This document shows, in pieces, positions 17,534-27,238 of a stretch of 40,267 nt of DNA. Under the pieces are notes generated by a model. The model was not told the DNA's origin and made no database searches. It was given only the letters and a program-made list of their open reading frames with translations. The DNA lies in the NCBI RefSeq assembly GCF_000313755.1, contig NZ_AMZB01000092.1:1-40267 (forward strand), in the 5' to 3' direction. Position 1 is the first letter of the stretch; each line of letters opens with the position of its first letter. This DNA comes from Pseudomonas nitroreducens TX1. GTDB lineage: Bacteria > Pseudomonadota > Gammaproteobacteria > Pseudomonadales > Pseudomonadaceae. Both the position numbers and the translations under genes were made by a program.

Positions 17534-18493
17534 ATGCACGTTTCATCCGGCCGCTGGCAATTCGGCCTGTTTCTCGCCCTGGTCACCGCCGTCCTCTGGG
17601 GCATCCTGCCGATCAAGCTCAAGGAAGTCCTGAAGGTCATGGACCCGATCACCGTCACCTGGTTTCGCCTGGTGGTCTCCGGTGGCCTGCTGCTCATCTA
17701 CCTGGGCTTCACCCGCCAGTTGCCGCGCTTCGCGCCGCTGGGCAAGCGCGGCAAAGGGCTGGTGCTGGTTGCCATCCTCGGCCTGACCGGCAACTACGTC
17801 TGCTACCTGATCGGCTTGCGCATGCTCACGCCCGGCACCACGCAACTGGTGATCCAGATCGCGCCGATTCTCCTGCTGCTGGGCAGCCTGGTGGTCTTCA
17901 AGGAGAGCTTCAGCATTGGCCAGGCGCTGGGCCTCGCCGTGCTGATCGCAGGCTTCGGGCTGTTCTTCAACCAGCGTCTGGCCGAGCTGTTCGGCTCGCT
18001 CGGCGAGTACACCACCGGCGTGCTGATCGTGGTCTTCGCCGCCTTCATCTGGACCTTCTATGGCCTCGCACAAAAGCAGCTGCTGACCCAATGGACCTCG
18101 GTCCAGGTGATGATGGTGATCTACCTGGGCTGCGGCGCACTGCTGACGCCCTGGGCGCATCCGCTGGAGGCGCTGGACCTCTCGGCGCTGCAGGGCTGGC
18201 TGCTGCTGGCCTGCTGCCTGAACACCCTGGTGGCCTACGGTGCCTTCGCCGAGGCGCTGGCGCACTGGGAGGCTTCGCGGGTCAGCGCGACCCTGGCGAT
18301 CACCCCGCTGGTGACCTTCGCCTCGGTGGTGCTGGCCGCCTCGCTGTGGCCGGATTTCGTCCTGCCCGAAGACCTCAACGGCCTGGCCTATGTCGGTGCG
18401 CTGCTGGTGGTCGGCGGCTCGGCACTGACCGCGCTGGCCCCTTCGCTGTTGCGCAGCTACCGGGCGCGAAGGGCGCGTATCGCCGACCTCTGA
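17534..18493 (+). CDS. EamA/DMT family transporter
   Basis: A 319-residue inner membrane protein with about ten hydrophobic segments in two EamA halves (residues 10-140 and 155-300), of the drug/metabolite exporter superfamily, RarD-like in its opening (LALVTAVLWGILPIKLKEVL). I prefer ATG 17534, since the upstream ATG at 17504 lacks a ribosome-binding site, but the site before 17534 (GAGG) is also weak. The substrate cannot be told from sequence. It converges on aqpZ, with REP fragments and a shared terminator between. Confidence 0.82.
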   Translation: MHVSSGRWQFGLFLALVTAVLWGILPIKLKEVLKVMDPITVTWFRLVVSGGLLLIYLGFTRQLPRFAPLGKRGKGLVLVAILGLTGNYVCYLIGLRMLTPGTTQLVIQIAPILLLLGSLVVFKESFSIGQALGLAVLIAGFGLFFNQRLAELFGSLGEYTTGVLIVVFAAFIWTFYGLAQKQLLTQWTSVQVMMVIYLGCGALLTPWAHPLEALDLSALQGWLLLACCLNTLVAYGAFAEALAHWEASRVSATLAITPLVTFASVVLAASLWPDFVLPEDLNGLAYVGALLVVGGSALTALAPSLLRSYRARRARIADL

Positions 18494-18503
18494 GCCTGCT
18501 CGA

Positions 18504-18538
18504 TGGCGGATAACGCCGGTGGCGTTATGCGCCCTACG
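18504..18538. repeat. REP-like palindrome, family B (single hairpin)
   Basis: GGCGGATAACGCC and GGCGTTATGCGCC form an imperfect hairpin around GGT, followed by CTACGG as in the other family B copies. A degenerate relative is at 19475-19523. Confidence 0.7.
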
Positions 18539-18575
18539 GCACTGGACGTTGATCCGATGGGCTGGCAAAGAAACT

Positions 18576-18593
18576 GTAGGAGCGAGCTTGCTC
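18576..18593. repeat. Truncated REP, family A
   Basis: The first 18 bases of the family A unit (GTAGGAGCGAGCTTGCTC) are present, but the sequence then diverges (CTCCTGCAG), and no inverse partner follows. Confidence 0.75.
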
Positions 18594-18625
18594 CTCCTGC
18601 AGCTCCGGAAAGGTTGAACAGCAAC

Positions 18626-18655
18626 GAAAACGGGCGCCCGAAGGCGCCCGTTTTC
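18626..18655. terminator. Bidirectional terminator between the EamA gene and aqpZ
   Basis: GAAAACGGGCGCC (18626-18638) pairs with GGCGCCCGTTTTC (18643-18655) around a 4-base loop. The A/T runs at both ends allow it to work on both strands for the two converging genes. Confidence 0.88.
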
Positions 18656-18670
18656 TTGTCACCGCAAGAT

Positions 18671-19354
18671 TCAGTCGTTGGACGGACGAACCAGACGGTA
18701 GGCCACGGCACCGATCACGCCGCCCACCAGCGGGCCGACCCAGAACAGCCACAGTTGCTTCATGAAGGCCGGATCGGCGAACAGCGCCACGCCCAGGCTG
18801 CGCGCCGGGTTCACCGAGGTGTTGTCGATCGGGATGCTGATCAGGTGGATCAGGGTCAGCGTCAGGCCGATGGCGATCGGCGCAAAACCGGCCGGGGCCA
18901 GCTTGCTGTCGGTGGCGCCCATGATCACGAAGAGGAAGAACGCGGTCAGCAGTACCTCGATGGCCATCGCCGAGTGCAGGCTGTAGCCGGTCGGCGAGAG
19001 GGCGTCATAACCGTTGGCGGCGAAGCCGGCCAGCGCATCGAAGCCCGGCTTGCCGGAGGCGATGTAGAACAGGACGGCACCGGCGATCACGCCGCCGATG
19101 CACTGGGCGACGATGTACGGCACCACATCCAGCGTGCGGAAGCGACCGCCGGCCCACAGGCCGAGGGTGACGGCGGGGTTCAGGTGGCAACCGGAGATCG
19201 GGCCGATGGCGTAGGCCATGGTGACCACGGTCAGGCCGAAGGCAAGGGCGACACCCAGGACGCCAATGGCGTGGGCGGCGAAGATGGCGCTGCCGCAACC
19301 ACCGAACACCAGCCAGAACGTGCCGATCATTTCGGCGGAAAGTTTGCGAAGCAT
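18671..19354 (-). CDS. aqpZ: Aquaporin Z
   Basis: A 227-residue MIP family water channel with six membrane segments. Both NPA motifs are intact: GCHLNPAVT (NPA 59-61) and NTSVNPARS (NPA 182-184). His in the HLIS segment and Arg after the second NPA fit the narrow aromatic/arginine filter of water-specific aquaporins. The start at 19354 ([16 protein letters not shown]) follows TGGAGGCAGC; a longer open frame reaches 19399 without a ribosome-binding site. It probably serves rapid water flow in osmotic stress. Confidence 0.93.
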   Translation of the reverse strand: MLRKLSAEMIGTFWLVFGGCGSAIFAAHAIGVLGVALAFGLTVVTMAYAIGPISGCHLNPAVTLGLWAGGRFRTLDVVPYIVAQCIGGVIAGAVLFYIASGKPGFDALAGFAANGYDALSPTGYSLHSAMAIEVLLTAFFLFVIMGATDSKLAPAGFAPIAIGLTLTLIHLISIPIDNTSVNPARSLGVALFADPAFMKQLWLFWVGPLVGGVIGAVAYRLVRPSND

Positions 19355-19525
19355 GCTGCCTCCAGAGGCAAGAGGAACCCCGGATTGGGGCGAGCGCATG
19401 CTAGGGAAGTCGCAGGTTGGCGCGGTGTAGGCGGTTTCCCAATGTGTTGGGAAAGCCTTCTGAACGCGCAGGATTGTAGGTCGACGGCGAGGCGGACAAC
19501 GCCTCGCGCGTCATCCGCCGTCGTC

Positions 19526-20149
19526 TCAGACCTGCGTGCCCAACTGTTCCGCCCGGCGCAGCCAGCCCTGCCGTTGCTCCTCGCCGGAGCCGCGCACCGG
19601 GCTGAATTCTTCCAGGTGGTGCAGGGCGATGCCGCAGGGCGCGAGGATGCAGCGGGTCATCTGCCGGTGGGCCGGAGCGCCCTGGCGCAGGCGGTAGTGC
19701 CAGTGGGTCTGGTCGTGGCTGACCAGCAGGTCGGCGCTACGCCCGCCCAGCAGTGGCTCGAACTCGCGGGACTCCAGCGAGCGGTAGCGGAAGGCGAAGC
19801 CCGGTTGCAGCACGCGGTCGAAGAAGCCCTGCAGCAACGCGGGTAGGCCGCCCCACCAGATCGGGTAGATGAAGGCGATGTGCTGCGCCCAGTGGATCTG
19901 CCGCTGGGCTTCGAGCACGTCCGGCTCCAGATTCTGGCTCTGTTCGTAGCCGCCGCGCAGCACTGGGTCGAAGTTCAACTCGCCGAGCCTGAGCATGTGC
20001 ACCACATGGCCCTTGGCGCGGGCGCCGTGAGCGTAGGCCTCGGCCAGTGCATGGCAGAAACCGCCCGGCTTGGGCGAGCCCAGCACCAGCAGCACGCGCT
20101 TGCCGTCGCCCTCAAGCGGGGTTGCCCCGGAACGGGTCGGTTCAGCCAT
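19526..20149 (-). CDS. NAD(P)H-dependent oxidoreductase, flavodoxin-like (NQO1/MdaB type)
   Basis: A 207-residue flavodoxin-fold protein of the NAD(P)H dehydrogenase (quinone) family. The flavin phosphate loop is [19 protein letters not shown] (about residues 20-40), and the family motif [21 protein letters not shown] is split over residues 93-114, followed by the usual GFAFRY. It probably reduces quinones or similar acceptors by two electrons in the cytoplasm. Its ATG overlaps the fumC stop by eight bases (ATGGCTGA), so it is co-translated with fumC. This pair matches the PA0853-PA0854 order as I recall it. Confidence 0.85.
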   Translation of the reverse strand: MAEPTRSGATPLEGDGKRVLLVLGSPKPGGFCHALAEAYAHGARAKGHVVHMLRLGELNFDPVLRGGYEQSQNLEPDVLEAQRQIHWAQHIAFIYPIWWGGLPALLQGFFDRVLQPGFAFRYRSLESREFEPLLGGRSADLLVSHDQTHWHYRLRQGAPAHRQMTRCILAPCGIALHHLEEFSPVRGSGEEQRQGWLRRAEQLGTQV

Positions 20150-21536
20150 TCTGCCCGGCCTCCAGCATGGTCTCCGGGCGCACCCATTGGTCGAATTCGG
20201 CGTCGGTCAGGTAGCCCAGTTCCAGCGCGGCTTCGCGCAGGGTCTTGCCTTCGGCGTAGGCCTTCTTGGCGATCTCGGCGGCCTTGTCGTAGCCGATGTG
20301 CGGGTTGAGCGCGGTCACCAGCATCAGGCCGCGGTCGAGGTGCTCGCGCATCTTCGTCGCGTCCGGCTCCATGCCGGCGACGCAGTGGGTGTTGAAGTTG
20401 CGGCAACCATCGGCCAGCAGGCGCACGGACTCCAGCAGGTTGTGGATGATCACCGGCTTGTAGACGTTGAGCTGCAGGTGGCCCTGGCTGGCGGCGAAGG
20501 TGATGGCGGCGTCGTTGCCGAAAACCTGGCAGGCGAGCATCGACAACGCCTCGCACTGGGTCGGGTTGACCTTGCCGGGCATGATCGAGGAGCCCGGTTC
20601 GTTGGCCGGCAGTCTTACCTCGGCAAACCCCGCGCGCGGGCCGGAGCCGAGCAGGCGCAGGTCGTTGGCGATCTTCATCAGCGCCACGGCGAGGGTCTTC
20701 ATGGCCCCGGCCAGGGTCACCAGCGGTTCGTGGCCGGCGAGGGCAGCAAACTTGTTCGGCGCGGAAACGAAGGGCAGGCCGGAGAGGTCGGCCAGCTCGG
20801 CGGCGATGGCGTCGGCGAATTCCTTCGGCGCGTTCAGCCCGGTACCCACGGCGGTGCCGCCCTGGGCCAGTTCGTAGACCGCCGGCAGCGCCGCGCGAAT
20901 GGCGCGCTCGGCATAGTCCAGCTGGGCGACGAAGGCGGACAGCTCCTGGCCGAAGGTCACCGGCGTGGCGTCCATCAGGTGGGTGCGACCGGTCTTCACC
21001 AGGTTGGCGTGGCGCGCGGCCTGCTCGGCGAGGCCGCCGCTGAGCTCGGCGATGGCCGGCAGCAGGTCGTGCTGTACCGCCTGGGCGGCAGCGATGTGCA
21101 TGGCGGTGGGGAAGCTGTCGTTGGAACTCTGCGCGCGGTTCACATGGTCATTGGGGTGCACCGGCTTCTTGCCGCCACGGCCGTTGCCGGCGATCTCGTT
21201 GGCGCGCCCGGCAATCACCTCGTTGACGTTCATGTTGCTCTGGGTGCCGCTGCCGGTCTGCCAGACGACGAGGGGGAACTGGTCGTCGTGCTCACCGGCG
21301 AGCACTTCGTCGGCGGCTTCCTCGATCAGGCTGGTGATGTTCTCCGGCAACTCGCCCAGTTGCGCGTTGACCCGTGCGGCGGCCTTCTTGATCAGCGCCA
21401 GGGCGTGGACCACGGCGAGCGGCATGCGCTGCCCACCGATGGCGAAGTTCTGCAGCGAGCGCTGGGTCTGCGCACCCCAGTAGGCGTCTTCGGGGACCTC
21501 GATGGGACCAAGGCTGTCGGTTTCGGTGCGGCTCAT
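20142..21536 (-). CDS. fumC: Fumarate hydratase class II
   Basis: A 464-residue iron-free fumarase that interconverts fumarate and malate in the TCA cycle. The N-terminus [20 protein letters not shown] (family start), [13 protein letters not shown] and [11 protein letters not shown] (about residues 315-325, the mobile catalytic serine loop) are all present. The start at 21536 is preceded by GGAGAAG; the much longer frame to 22700 runs into the DUF2804 gene and is not real. Being cluster-free of sodA, this resembles fumC2 (PA0854) rather than the iron-starvation fumC1. Confidence 0.95.
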   Translation of the reverse strand: MSRTETDSLGPIEVPEDAYWGAQTQRSLQNFAIGGQRMPLAVVHALALIKKAAARVNAQLGELPENITSLIEEAADEVLAGEHDDQFPLVVWQTGSGTQSNMNVNEVIAGRANEIAGNGRGGKKPVHPNDHVNRAQSSNDSFPTAMHIAAAQAVQHDLLPAIAELSGGLAEQAARHANLVKTGRTHLMDATPVTFGQELSAFVAQLDYAERAIRAALPAVYELAQGGTAVGTGLNAPKEFADAIAAELADLSGLPFVSAPNKFAALAGHEPLVTLAGAMKTLAVALMKIANDLRLLGSGPRAGFAEVRLPANEPGSSIMPGKVNPTQCEALSMLACQVFGNDAAITFAASQGHLQLNVYKPVIIHNLLESVRLLADGCRNFNTHCVAGMEPDATKMREHLDRGLMLVTALNPHIGYDKAAEIAKKAYAEGKTLREAALELGYLTDAEFDQWVRPETMLEAGQNG

Positions 21537-21643
21537 GGTGCTTCTCCGGAAAAAGGGTCTCGGCCAGTTTAGGCCGCTACGGGGCTTCCGGGTTCCTCGC
21601 TGGCTCAATGGCCGTGATAGAGCGGTTTCAGTGGCGCAGCAGA

Positions 21644-22657
21644 TCACCAGCGGGCATGCGTGGCGCCGATCCAGCCGAGGGCGCCGTTGACGGGCACCAG
21701 GTCGCCGTCGGCGCTGCGCAGCGAGCCGTCGAAGCGGCCGAACCACTGGCTGGTCTCGGCGAACAGCGGGCCCAGGCGAGGGCAGGCGCGGTGCAGCTTG
21801 CGCGGCGTGAAGGTGAGTTCGACGCGCTCCTCGCTGCCGCGCAATTGCCAGGGCGAGAGCGGATCGTGCGGTGCCTGGTGGATATCCACCGGGCCGTCCA
21901 GCGGCTGCAGCTCGCCGCCGAACCACAGGGCGTTCTCGCTGAGGTGGCTGTTTTCCGTCCAGCCGCTGCCGAAGTTGCCGGCTATACCGCCAGGCGCGGC
22001 GAAGGCAGCGCGGGTCCAGTGAGTATTGAATGGCCAGACGCCGCGACCGAAATCCAGCGCGGCGAAGCTCTGGCCTTCGCTGCAGCGATAGGTCTTGTGG
22101 CCCAGGGTCAGGCTGCCGCTGATCGGCAGGCCCATCTGCCGGCTGCAGGCGTGGAAGCACTTGCCGCCCATGGGCACCACCAGGTTGACCGACTCCAGGT
22201 GCGCCGGGCGCTGCACTTCCAGCGAGAGGTTCAGCGGCTGCCCGCCCAGGTTGGGCGCGCAGGCGGTGATGCGCAACTGGCCGGGCTGCTCGTCGAAGCC
22301 CAGGCGCAGCTGGCCATGTTCGAAACCGTGGGTCTGATTCGGCGTATCGGGCAGCTGGCAGCCCAGGCCGAAGGGGCTGAACTGGGTACGGTGCACCGAC
22401 TGTCCGGTTTCCAGGTCGAGGAAATAAACGGCGCCGTAGCCCAGGTAGTCCAGGTCGGCGATGGTGATCGACAGCATCCAGCCCGGCGCGTTGATGCACC
22501 AGTGGTTCCAGCGTTTGCGCCGGCCGAGGTTGCCGGTCAGCCGGCAGAGCGTCTGCGGCCGCGACGACCAGCCCACGGCCGCGCTGTTCAGGCGGCCGCG
22601 CGCATCGCACAGGGGCGGCGCAGCAGGCGGCGTCGGTGGGTGGGTGAAGGTGTTCAT
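21644..22657 (-). CDS. DUF2804 domain-containing protein
   Basis: A 337-residue protein that I recognise as DUF2804: [10 protein letters not shown] near the N-terminus, [35 protein letters not shown], and an FDFGRG-type segment ([14 protein letters not shown]). No signal peptide or membrane segment is evident. The function is unknown. It lies 107 bases upstream of fumC on the same strand and could be co-transcribed. No clear ribosome-binding site precedes ATG 22657. Confidence 0.8.
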   Translation of the reverse strand: MNTFTHPPTPPAAPPLCDARGRLNSAAVGWSSRPQTLCRLTGNLGRRKRWNHWCINAPGWMLSITIADLDYLGYGAVYFLDLETGQSVHRTQFSPFGLGCQLPDTPNQTHGFEHGQLRLGFDEQPGQLRITACAPNLGGQPLNLSLEVQRPAHLESVNLVVPMGGKCFHACSRQMGLPISGSLTLGHKTYRCSEGQSFAALDFGRGVWPFNTHWTRAAFAAPGGIAGNFGSGWTENSHLSENALWFGGELQPLDGPVDIHQAPHDPLSPWQLRGSEERVELTFTPRKLHRACPRLGPLFAETSQWFGRFDGSLRSADGDLVPVNGALGWIGATHARW

Positions 22658-22825
22658 CGGTCACGTCCGTGTGGCAACGCGCCGCAGCATGCCGTTTCAT
22701 GAACTGTCCTACAAGAGAAGCCGGTCACTTCCAGGGCATTTGCCATTCTCTTGAGCGCATTCCGAACTTAGGCGCAGAATGGCGGGTCCCACCCGGACAC
22801 ACTTTCAGACTCACAGGACTGCCCC

Positions 22826-23338
22826 ATGACCGTTCTTCGTTCCCTCTGCACCGCAGCACTACTGGTTGGCTTCAGTTCCGTGGCACTGGCTGATGCCAAC
22901 GCCGAGGCGGAGAAATTCCTCAAGCAGGTCCATGCCGACAAGCTGACCGTTCCGGTCTACGCGCAGGTCCAGCAGATGCTCGCCCAGCGCTTCGCCCAGG
23001 CCAAGGCGCCGGACAGCAAGAAGGCCGTGCTCGATCGCTACCAGGCCAAGGCCAACGCCGAACTGGACCGCGCTGTGGGTTGGGACAAGCTCAAGCCTGA
23101 ACTGGTCAAGCTCTACACCAGCAACTTCAGCGAATCCGAGCTCAAGCAGCTGAACGATTTCTACGCGTCCCCGCTGGGCCGCAAGGTGCTGGAGAAGATG
23201 CCGCGCCTGACCGCCGAATCCGCCCAGCTGACCCAGGCCAAGCTGCAGACCGCGGTAGAGCCGGTGAACAAGCTGATGGCCGACATGGACAAGGAACTGG
23301 GCGTGAAGGCCCCGGCTGCTCCGGCCAAGAAGCCCTGA
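22826..23338 (+). CDS. DUF2059 periplasmic protein
   Basis: A 170-residue exported protein. The signal peptide is residues 1-22 (RSLCTAALLVGFSSVALA). The mature part is helical, with the DUF2059 core YTSNFSESELKQLNDFYASP followed by GRKVLEKMP, and an Ala/Pro/Lys-rich tail (KAPAAPAKKP). Its function is not known. AGGA lies before the ATG. A 53-base gap separates it from the bolA-like gene, and both probably form one transcript. Confidence 0.85.
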   Translation: MTVLRSLCTAALLVGFSSVALADANAEAEKFLKQVHADKLTVPVYAQVQQMLAQRFAQAKAPDSKKAVLDRYQAKANAELDRAVGWDKLKPELVKLYTSNFSESELKQLNDFYASPLGRKVLEKMPRLTAESAQLTQAKLQTAVEPVNKLMADMDKELGVKAPAAPAKKP

Positions 23339-23390
23339 TCGCCCTGATTTCCATCTGCCTGAACCGTACTGACTGCCAGCGAGGCCCGAC

Positions 23391-23702
23391 ATGAGCATGC
23401 GTGACCGACTCCAATCCGCCCTGGGCGCTCTCGAACCGCAACACCTCGAGGTGCTCGACGAGAGCCACATGCATAGCCGCGGGCAGGAAACGCACTACAA
23501 GGCGGTGATCGTCAGCCCGGCCTTCTCGGGGTTGAACTCGGTGAAGCGGCACCAGAAGGTCTACGGCACGCTCGGCGAGCTGATGGGCCAGATCCACGCG
23601 CTGGCCCTGCACACCTACACTCCGCAGGAGTGGGCGCAGCAGGGACAGGCGCCGGAGTCGCCGACCTGCCGTGGCGGCAGCAAGCACGATCTTCCTCACT
23701 GA
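23391..23702 (+). CDS. bolA: BolA family protein
   Basis: A 103-residue protein with the BolA/IbaG fold: RLQSALGALEPQHLEVLDES, then HMHSRGQETHYKAVIVSP with the conserved His that can co-ligate Fe-S clusters with monothiol glutaredoxins, and FSGLNSVKRHQKVYGTLGEL. Known roles of the family include stress morphology and Fe-S or iron homeostasis. The start at 23391 follows GCGAGG. The C-terminal 15 residues carry a Cys (TCRGGSKHD) in a region likely disordered. It matches PA0857 in my recollection of local order. Confidence 0.88.
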   Translation: MSMRDRLQSALGALEPQHLEVLDESHMHSRGQETHYKAVIVSPAFSGLNSVKRHQKVYGTLGELMGQIHALALHTYTPQEWAQQGQAPESPTCRGGSKHDLPH

Positions 23703-23760
23703 TCGGCTCGGCTGACCAGCCGCGTGCGGGCTTCGCCCCGCTCCGGTAGAATGCGACACC

Positions 23761-23792
23761 CAGCGCCGGCTTCTGCCGGCGCTGTCATTTTC
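23761..23792 (+). terminator. Likely terminator after bolA
   Basis: CAGCGCCGGC (23761-23770), TTCT loop, GCCGGCGCTG (23775-23784), then TCATTTTC. A TAGAAT sequence at 23747-23752 just before it could be a -10 element of the downstream gene, in which case the hairpin lies in the trhO leader. Confidence 0.65.
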
Positions 23793-23877
23793 AGCTGTCG
23801 ATCAGCTTTTGTTTCCAAACTTTCTTTTCCAAAGAAGCCCGGTCCGCCCTTTACGCGGGCGACCACTGGAGTGATGC

Positions 23878-24813
23878 ATGACCACAGAACGAATCGTCGT
23901 CGCGGCGTTGTACAAGTTCGTCTCACTGCCCGACTACGTCGACCTGCGCGAACCCCTGCTGCAGACCCTGCTGGACAACGGCGTGAAGGGCACCCTGCTG
24001 CTCGCCGAGGAAGGCATCAACGGCACCGTTTCCGGCCCCCGCGCCGGCATCGACGGCCTGCTCGCCTGGCTGCGCAACGACCCGCGCCTGGCCGATGTCG
24101 ACCACAAGGAGTCCTACTGCGACGAGCAACCCTTCTACCGCACCAAGGTCAAGCTGAAGAAGGAAATCGTCACCCTCGGCGTGCCGGGCGTGGACCCGAA
24201 TTCGAAGGTCGGCACCTACGTCGAGCCCAAGGACTGGAACGCCCTGATTTCCGATCCGGAAGTGCTGCTGATCGACACCCGCAACGACTACGAAGTGGCC
24301 ATCGGCACCTTCGAGGGCGCCATCGACCCTAAGACCAAGTCGTTCCGCGAGTTTCCCGACTACATCCGCAAGCATTACGACCCGGCCAGGCACAAGAAGG
24401 TCGCGATGTTCTGCACCGGCGGCATCCGCTGCGAGAAAGCCTCGAGCTACATGCTCAGCGAAGGCTTCGAAGAGGTCTTCCACCTCAAGGGCGGCATCCT
24501 CAAGTATCTGGAGGAAGTGCCTGAGGCGCAGACCCTTTGGCGCGGCGACTGCTTTGTGTTCGACAACCGCGTGACCGTGCGCCATGACCTGACCGAGGGC
24601 GACTACGATCAGTGCCATGCCTGCCGCAACCCGATCTCGGTGGAGGATCGCGCCTCCGAGCATTACGCGCCGGGCATCAGTTGCCCGCACTGCTGGGACT
24701 CGCTGTCGGAGAAGACCCGCGCCAGCGCCCGCGAGCGGCAGAAGCAGATCGAGCTGGCGCGCCAGCGCAACCAGCCGCACCCCATTGGCCGTGACCCACG
24801 CGCGGAGACCTGA
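23878..24813 (+). CDS. trhO: tRNA uridine(34) hydroxylase TrhO (rhodanese-fold)
   Basis: A 311-residue YceA/TrhO protein that hydroxylates U34 of certain tRNAs in an oxygen-dependent way, the first step to 5-(carboxy)methoxyuridine-type wobble bases. An N-terminal UPF0176-type domain ([27 protein letters not shown]) precedes a rhodanese domain (residues 125-225) with active-site Cys179 in [14 protein letters not shown]-terminal Cys-rich part ([10 protein letters not shown] and SCPHCW) looks like a zinc-binding site. GGAG precedes the start. The next gene starts four bases after its stop, which indicates co-translation. Confidence 0.92.
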   Translation: MTTERIVVAALYKFVSLPDYVDLREPLLQTLLDNGVKGTLLLAEEGINGTVSGPRAGIDGLLAWLRNDPRLADVDHKESYCDEQPFYRTKVKLKKEIVTLGVPGVDPNSKVGTYVEPKDWNALISDPEVLLIDTRNDYEVAIGTFEGAIDPKTKSFREFPDYIRKHYDPARHKKVAMFCTGGIRCEKASSYMLSEGFEEVFHLKGGILKYLEEVPEAQTLWRGDCFVFDNRVTVRHDLTEGDYDQCHACRNPISVEDRASEHYAPGISCPHCWDSLSEKTRASARERQKQIELARQRNQPHPIGRDPRAET

Positions 24814-24816
24814 TCC

Positions 24817-25452
24817 ATGACCAGCCGCCTGCTCTACGTAATGGACCCGATGTGTTCCTGGTGCTGGGGCTTCGCCCCGGTGGCCGGGAAGCTGGTGGAG
24901 CAGGCGCGCGGCGCGGGTGTGCCGCTGGCGCTGGTGATGGGCGGCCTGCGCACGGGGCAGGGCGCCGCGCTGGAGCCGACCACCAAGCGCTACATCCTCG
25001 AACACTGGCACGCGGTGCATGACGCCACCGGCCAGCCGTTCCGCTTCGACGGCGCCTTGCCCGACGGCTTCGTCTACGACACCGAGCCGACCTGCCGCGC
25101 GGTGGTCACGGCGCGCCGCCTCGACGAGGACTGCGCCTGGGCGCTGGTGGGGGAGATCCAGCGGGCCTTCTACGTGGAGGGTCGCGACGTGACGCAGGCC
25201 AGTGTGCTCGCCGAACTGGCCGACAGCGTCGGCCTGCCGCGCATCGAGTTCGCCGAAGCCTTCGACAGCCAGGACAACCACCTGGCGACCCTGGCCGATT
25301 TCTCCTGGGCCCGCGACCTGGGCATCGCCGGCTTCCCCACGCTGCTGGCCGAGCGCGACGGCCAGCTGGCGCTGCTGACCAACGGCTACCAGCCGTTGAG
25401 CGAGCTCGCGCCCTTGCTGGATCGCTGGCTGGAGCGCGGGCGGCATGCCTGA
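24817..25452 (+). CDS. DsbA family thioredoxin-fold protein
   Basis: A 211-residue DsbA/FrnE-like protein with the active-site motif CSWC (residues 13-16) in YVMDPMCSWCWGFAP and the cis-proline loop GIAGFPTLL. There is no signal peptide, so it probably acts in the cytoplasm as a thiol oxidoreductase or glutathione-dependent isomerase-like enzyme; the substrate is unknown. It starts four bases after trhO and overlaps the ABC exporter start by eight bases, so the three genes form one operon. Confidence 0.86.
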   Translation: MTSRLLYVMDPMCSWCWGFAPVAGKLVEQARGAGVPLALVMGGLRTGQGAALEPTTKRYILEHWHAVHDATGQPFRFDGALPDGFVYDTEPTCRAVVTARRLDEDCAWALVGEIQRAFYVEGRDVTQASVLAELADSVGLPRIEFAEAFDSQDNHLATLADFSWARDLGIAGFPTLLAERDGQLALLTNGYQPLSELAPLLDRWLERGRHA

Positions 25453-27238
25453 GCTGTCGGCTGACCGCCTGAGCTGGGCGGAAATTCGCCGGCTCGCTTT
25501 CCGTCACCGCAAGGCGCTGCTGCTGGCCAACCTGGTTGCCGTGCTGGCCACCGCCTGCAGCGTGCCGATCCCGCTGCTGCTGCCACTGCTGGTGGACGAA
25601 GTGCTGCTGGGCAAGGGCGACGCCGCCCTGCAGGTGATGAACCACTGGCTGCCCGATGGCTGGCACAAGCCCGCGGGGTACATCGGCCTGATGCTGCTGG
25701 TGACCCTGGCGCTGCGCAGCTGCGCGCTGGTGTTCAACGTGCTGCAGGCCAGGCTGTTCGCGCGGCTGTCCAAGGACGTGGTGTACCGCATCCGCCTGCG
25801 CCTGATCGAGCGCCTGAAACGCATCGCCCTGGGCGAATACGAAACCCTCGGTGGCGGTTCTGTCAGCGCGCACCTGGTGACCGATCTCGACACCCTCGAC
25901 AAGTTCGTTGGCGATACCCTGAGCCGCTTCCTGGTGGCGCTGCTGACGCTCTGCGGCACCGCCGGCATCCTGATCTGGATGCACTGGAAGCTGGCACTGC
26001 TGATCCTGCTGTTCAATCCGCTGGTGATCTTCGCCACGGTGCAGCTGGGCAAGCGCGTGAAGCACCTGAAGAAGCTGGAAAACGACAGCACCTCGCGCTT
26101 CACCCAGGCGCTCACCGAAACCCTCGAAGCCATCCAGGAAGTGCGCGCCGGCAATCGCCAGGGCTTCTTCCTCGGCCGCCTCGGCGTGCGCGCCCGTGAA
26201 GTGCGCGACTACGCCGTCGCCTCGCAGTGGAAGAGCGACGCTGCCGGGCGCGCCAGCGGGCTGCTGTTCCAGTTCGGCATCGACCTGTTCCGCGCCGCGG
26301 CCATGCTCACCGTGCTGTTCTCCGACCTGTCCATCGGCCAGATGCTCGCGGTGTTCAGCTACCTCTGGTTCATGATCGGCCCGGTGGAGCAACTGCTCAG
26401 CCTGCAATACGCCTTCTACGCCGCCGGCGGCGCGCTGGCCCGCATCAACGAGCTGCTGGCGCGCGCCGACGAACCGCATTACGAGCACCGCCGCGACCCC
26501 TTCGCCGGGCACACCAGCGTCGGCATCCAGGTGCGCGACCTGAGCTTCGCCTACGGTGAGGAGCGGGTGCTGGACGGGCTCGACCTGGACATCGCTCCCG
26601 GCGAGAAGGTTGCCATCGTCGGCGCCAGCGGCGGCGGCAAGAGCACCCTGGTGCAGCTGCTGCTGGGCCTCTACCAGCCGCAATCGGGCAGCATCCGCTA
26701 TGGTGGCGCGGCGCTGGAGGAGATCGGCCTGGACTGCGTGCGCGAGCATGTGGCGGTCGTGCTGCAGCATCCGGCGCTGTTCAACGACACGGTGCGCGCC
26801 AACCTGACCATGGGCCGCGAACGCGGCGACGACGCCTGCTGGCGCGCGCTGGAAGTGGCGCAACTGGCGGACACCATCCGCGCCCTGCCGCAAGGGCTGG
26901 ACAGCGTGGTCGGGCGTTCCGGCGTGCGCCTGTCCGGCGGCCAGCGGCAGCGCCTGGCGATTGCGCGCATGGTGCTGGCCGAGCCCAAGGTGGTGATCCT
27001 CGACGAGGCGACTTCCGCTCTCGATGCCGCCACCGAATACGCCCTGCACCAGGCACTGGAGCGCTTCCTCGAGGGCCGCACCACGCTGATCATCGCCCAC
27101 CGCCTGTCCGCGGTGAAACAGGCCGACCGCGTGCTGGTGTTCGATGGCGGACGCATCGCCGAAGACGGCGACCACCAGCAACTGATCGCCGAAGGCGGGC
27201 TCTACGCCCGCCTGTACGGGCACCTGCAGCAGGGTTGA
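25445..27238 (+). CDS. ABC exporter, fused membrane and ATPase domains
   Basis: A 597-residue half-transporter of the MsbA/LmrA type. The membrane domain (residues 20-320, six segments) comes first, then the nucleotide-binding domain: Walker A GASGGGKST (393-401), signature LSGGQRQR (about 496-503), Walker B VVILDEATSALD (about 515-526), and IIAHRLSAV. It probably works as a homodimer exporting lipids, drugs or peptides; the substrate is unknown. Its ATG lies inside the end of the dsbA-like gene. The stop codon abuts the stop of the convergent pseudogene, both being read from the palindrome TGATCA (27236-27241). Confidence 0.9.
   Translation: MPELSADRLSWAEIRRLAFRHRKALLLANLVAVLATACSVPIPLLLPLLVDEVLLGKGDAALQVMNHWLPDGWHKPAGYIGLMLLVTLALRSCALVFNVLQARLFARLSKDVVYRIRLRLIERLKRIALGEYETLGGGSVSAHLVTDLDTLDKFVGDTLSRFLVALLTLCGTAGILIWMHWKLALLILLFNPLVIFATVQLGKRVKHLKKLENDSTSRFTQALTETLEAIQEVRAGNRQGFFLGRLGVRAREVRDYAVASQWKSDAAGRASGLLFQFGIDLFRAAAMLTVLFSDLSIGQMLAVFSYLWFMIGPVEQLLSLQYAFYAAGGALARINELLARADEPHYEHRRDPFAGHTSVGIQVRDLSFAYGEERVLDGLDLDIAPGEKVAIVGASGGGKSTLVQLLLGLYQPQSGSIRYGGAALEEIGLDCVREHVAVVLQHPALFNDTVRANLTMGRERGDDACWRALEVAQLADTIRALPQGLDSVVGRSGVRLSGGQRQRLAIARMVLAEPKVVILDEATSALDAATEYALHQALERFLEGRTTLIIAHRLSAVKQADRVLVFDGGRIAEDGDHQQLIAEGGLYARLYGHLQQG

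Noticed and set aside
20070-21572. 500-residue plus-strand frame opposite fumC
   Set aside because: It is antisense to fumC, whose fumarase signature and ribosome-binding site are clear.
21537-22700. Amino-terminal extension of fumC to 22700
   Set aside because: This frame is read-through of the region holding the DUF2804 gene in another frame; the family start of fumarase is at 21536 with a good ribosome-binding site.
23747-23784. Hairpin after bolA as a riboswitch or attenuator of trhO
   Set aside because: The simple stem with a short T-run fits a terminator; there is no alternative pairing or leader peptide that I could see.
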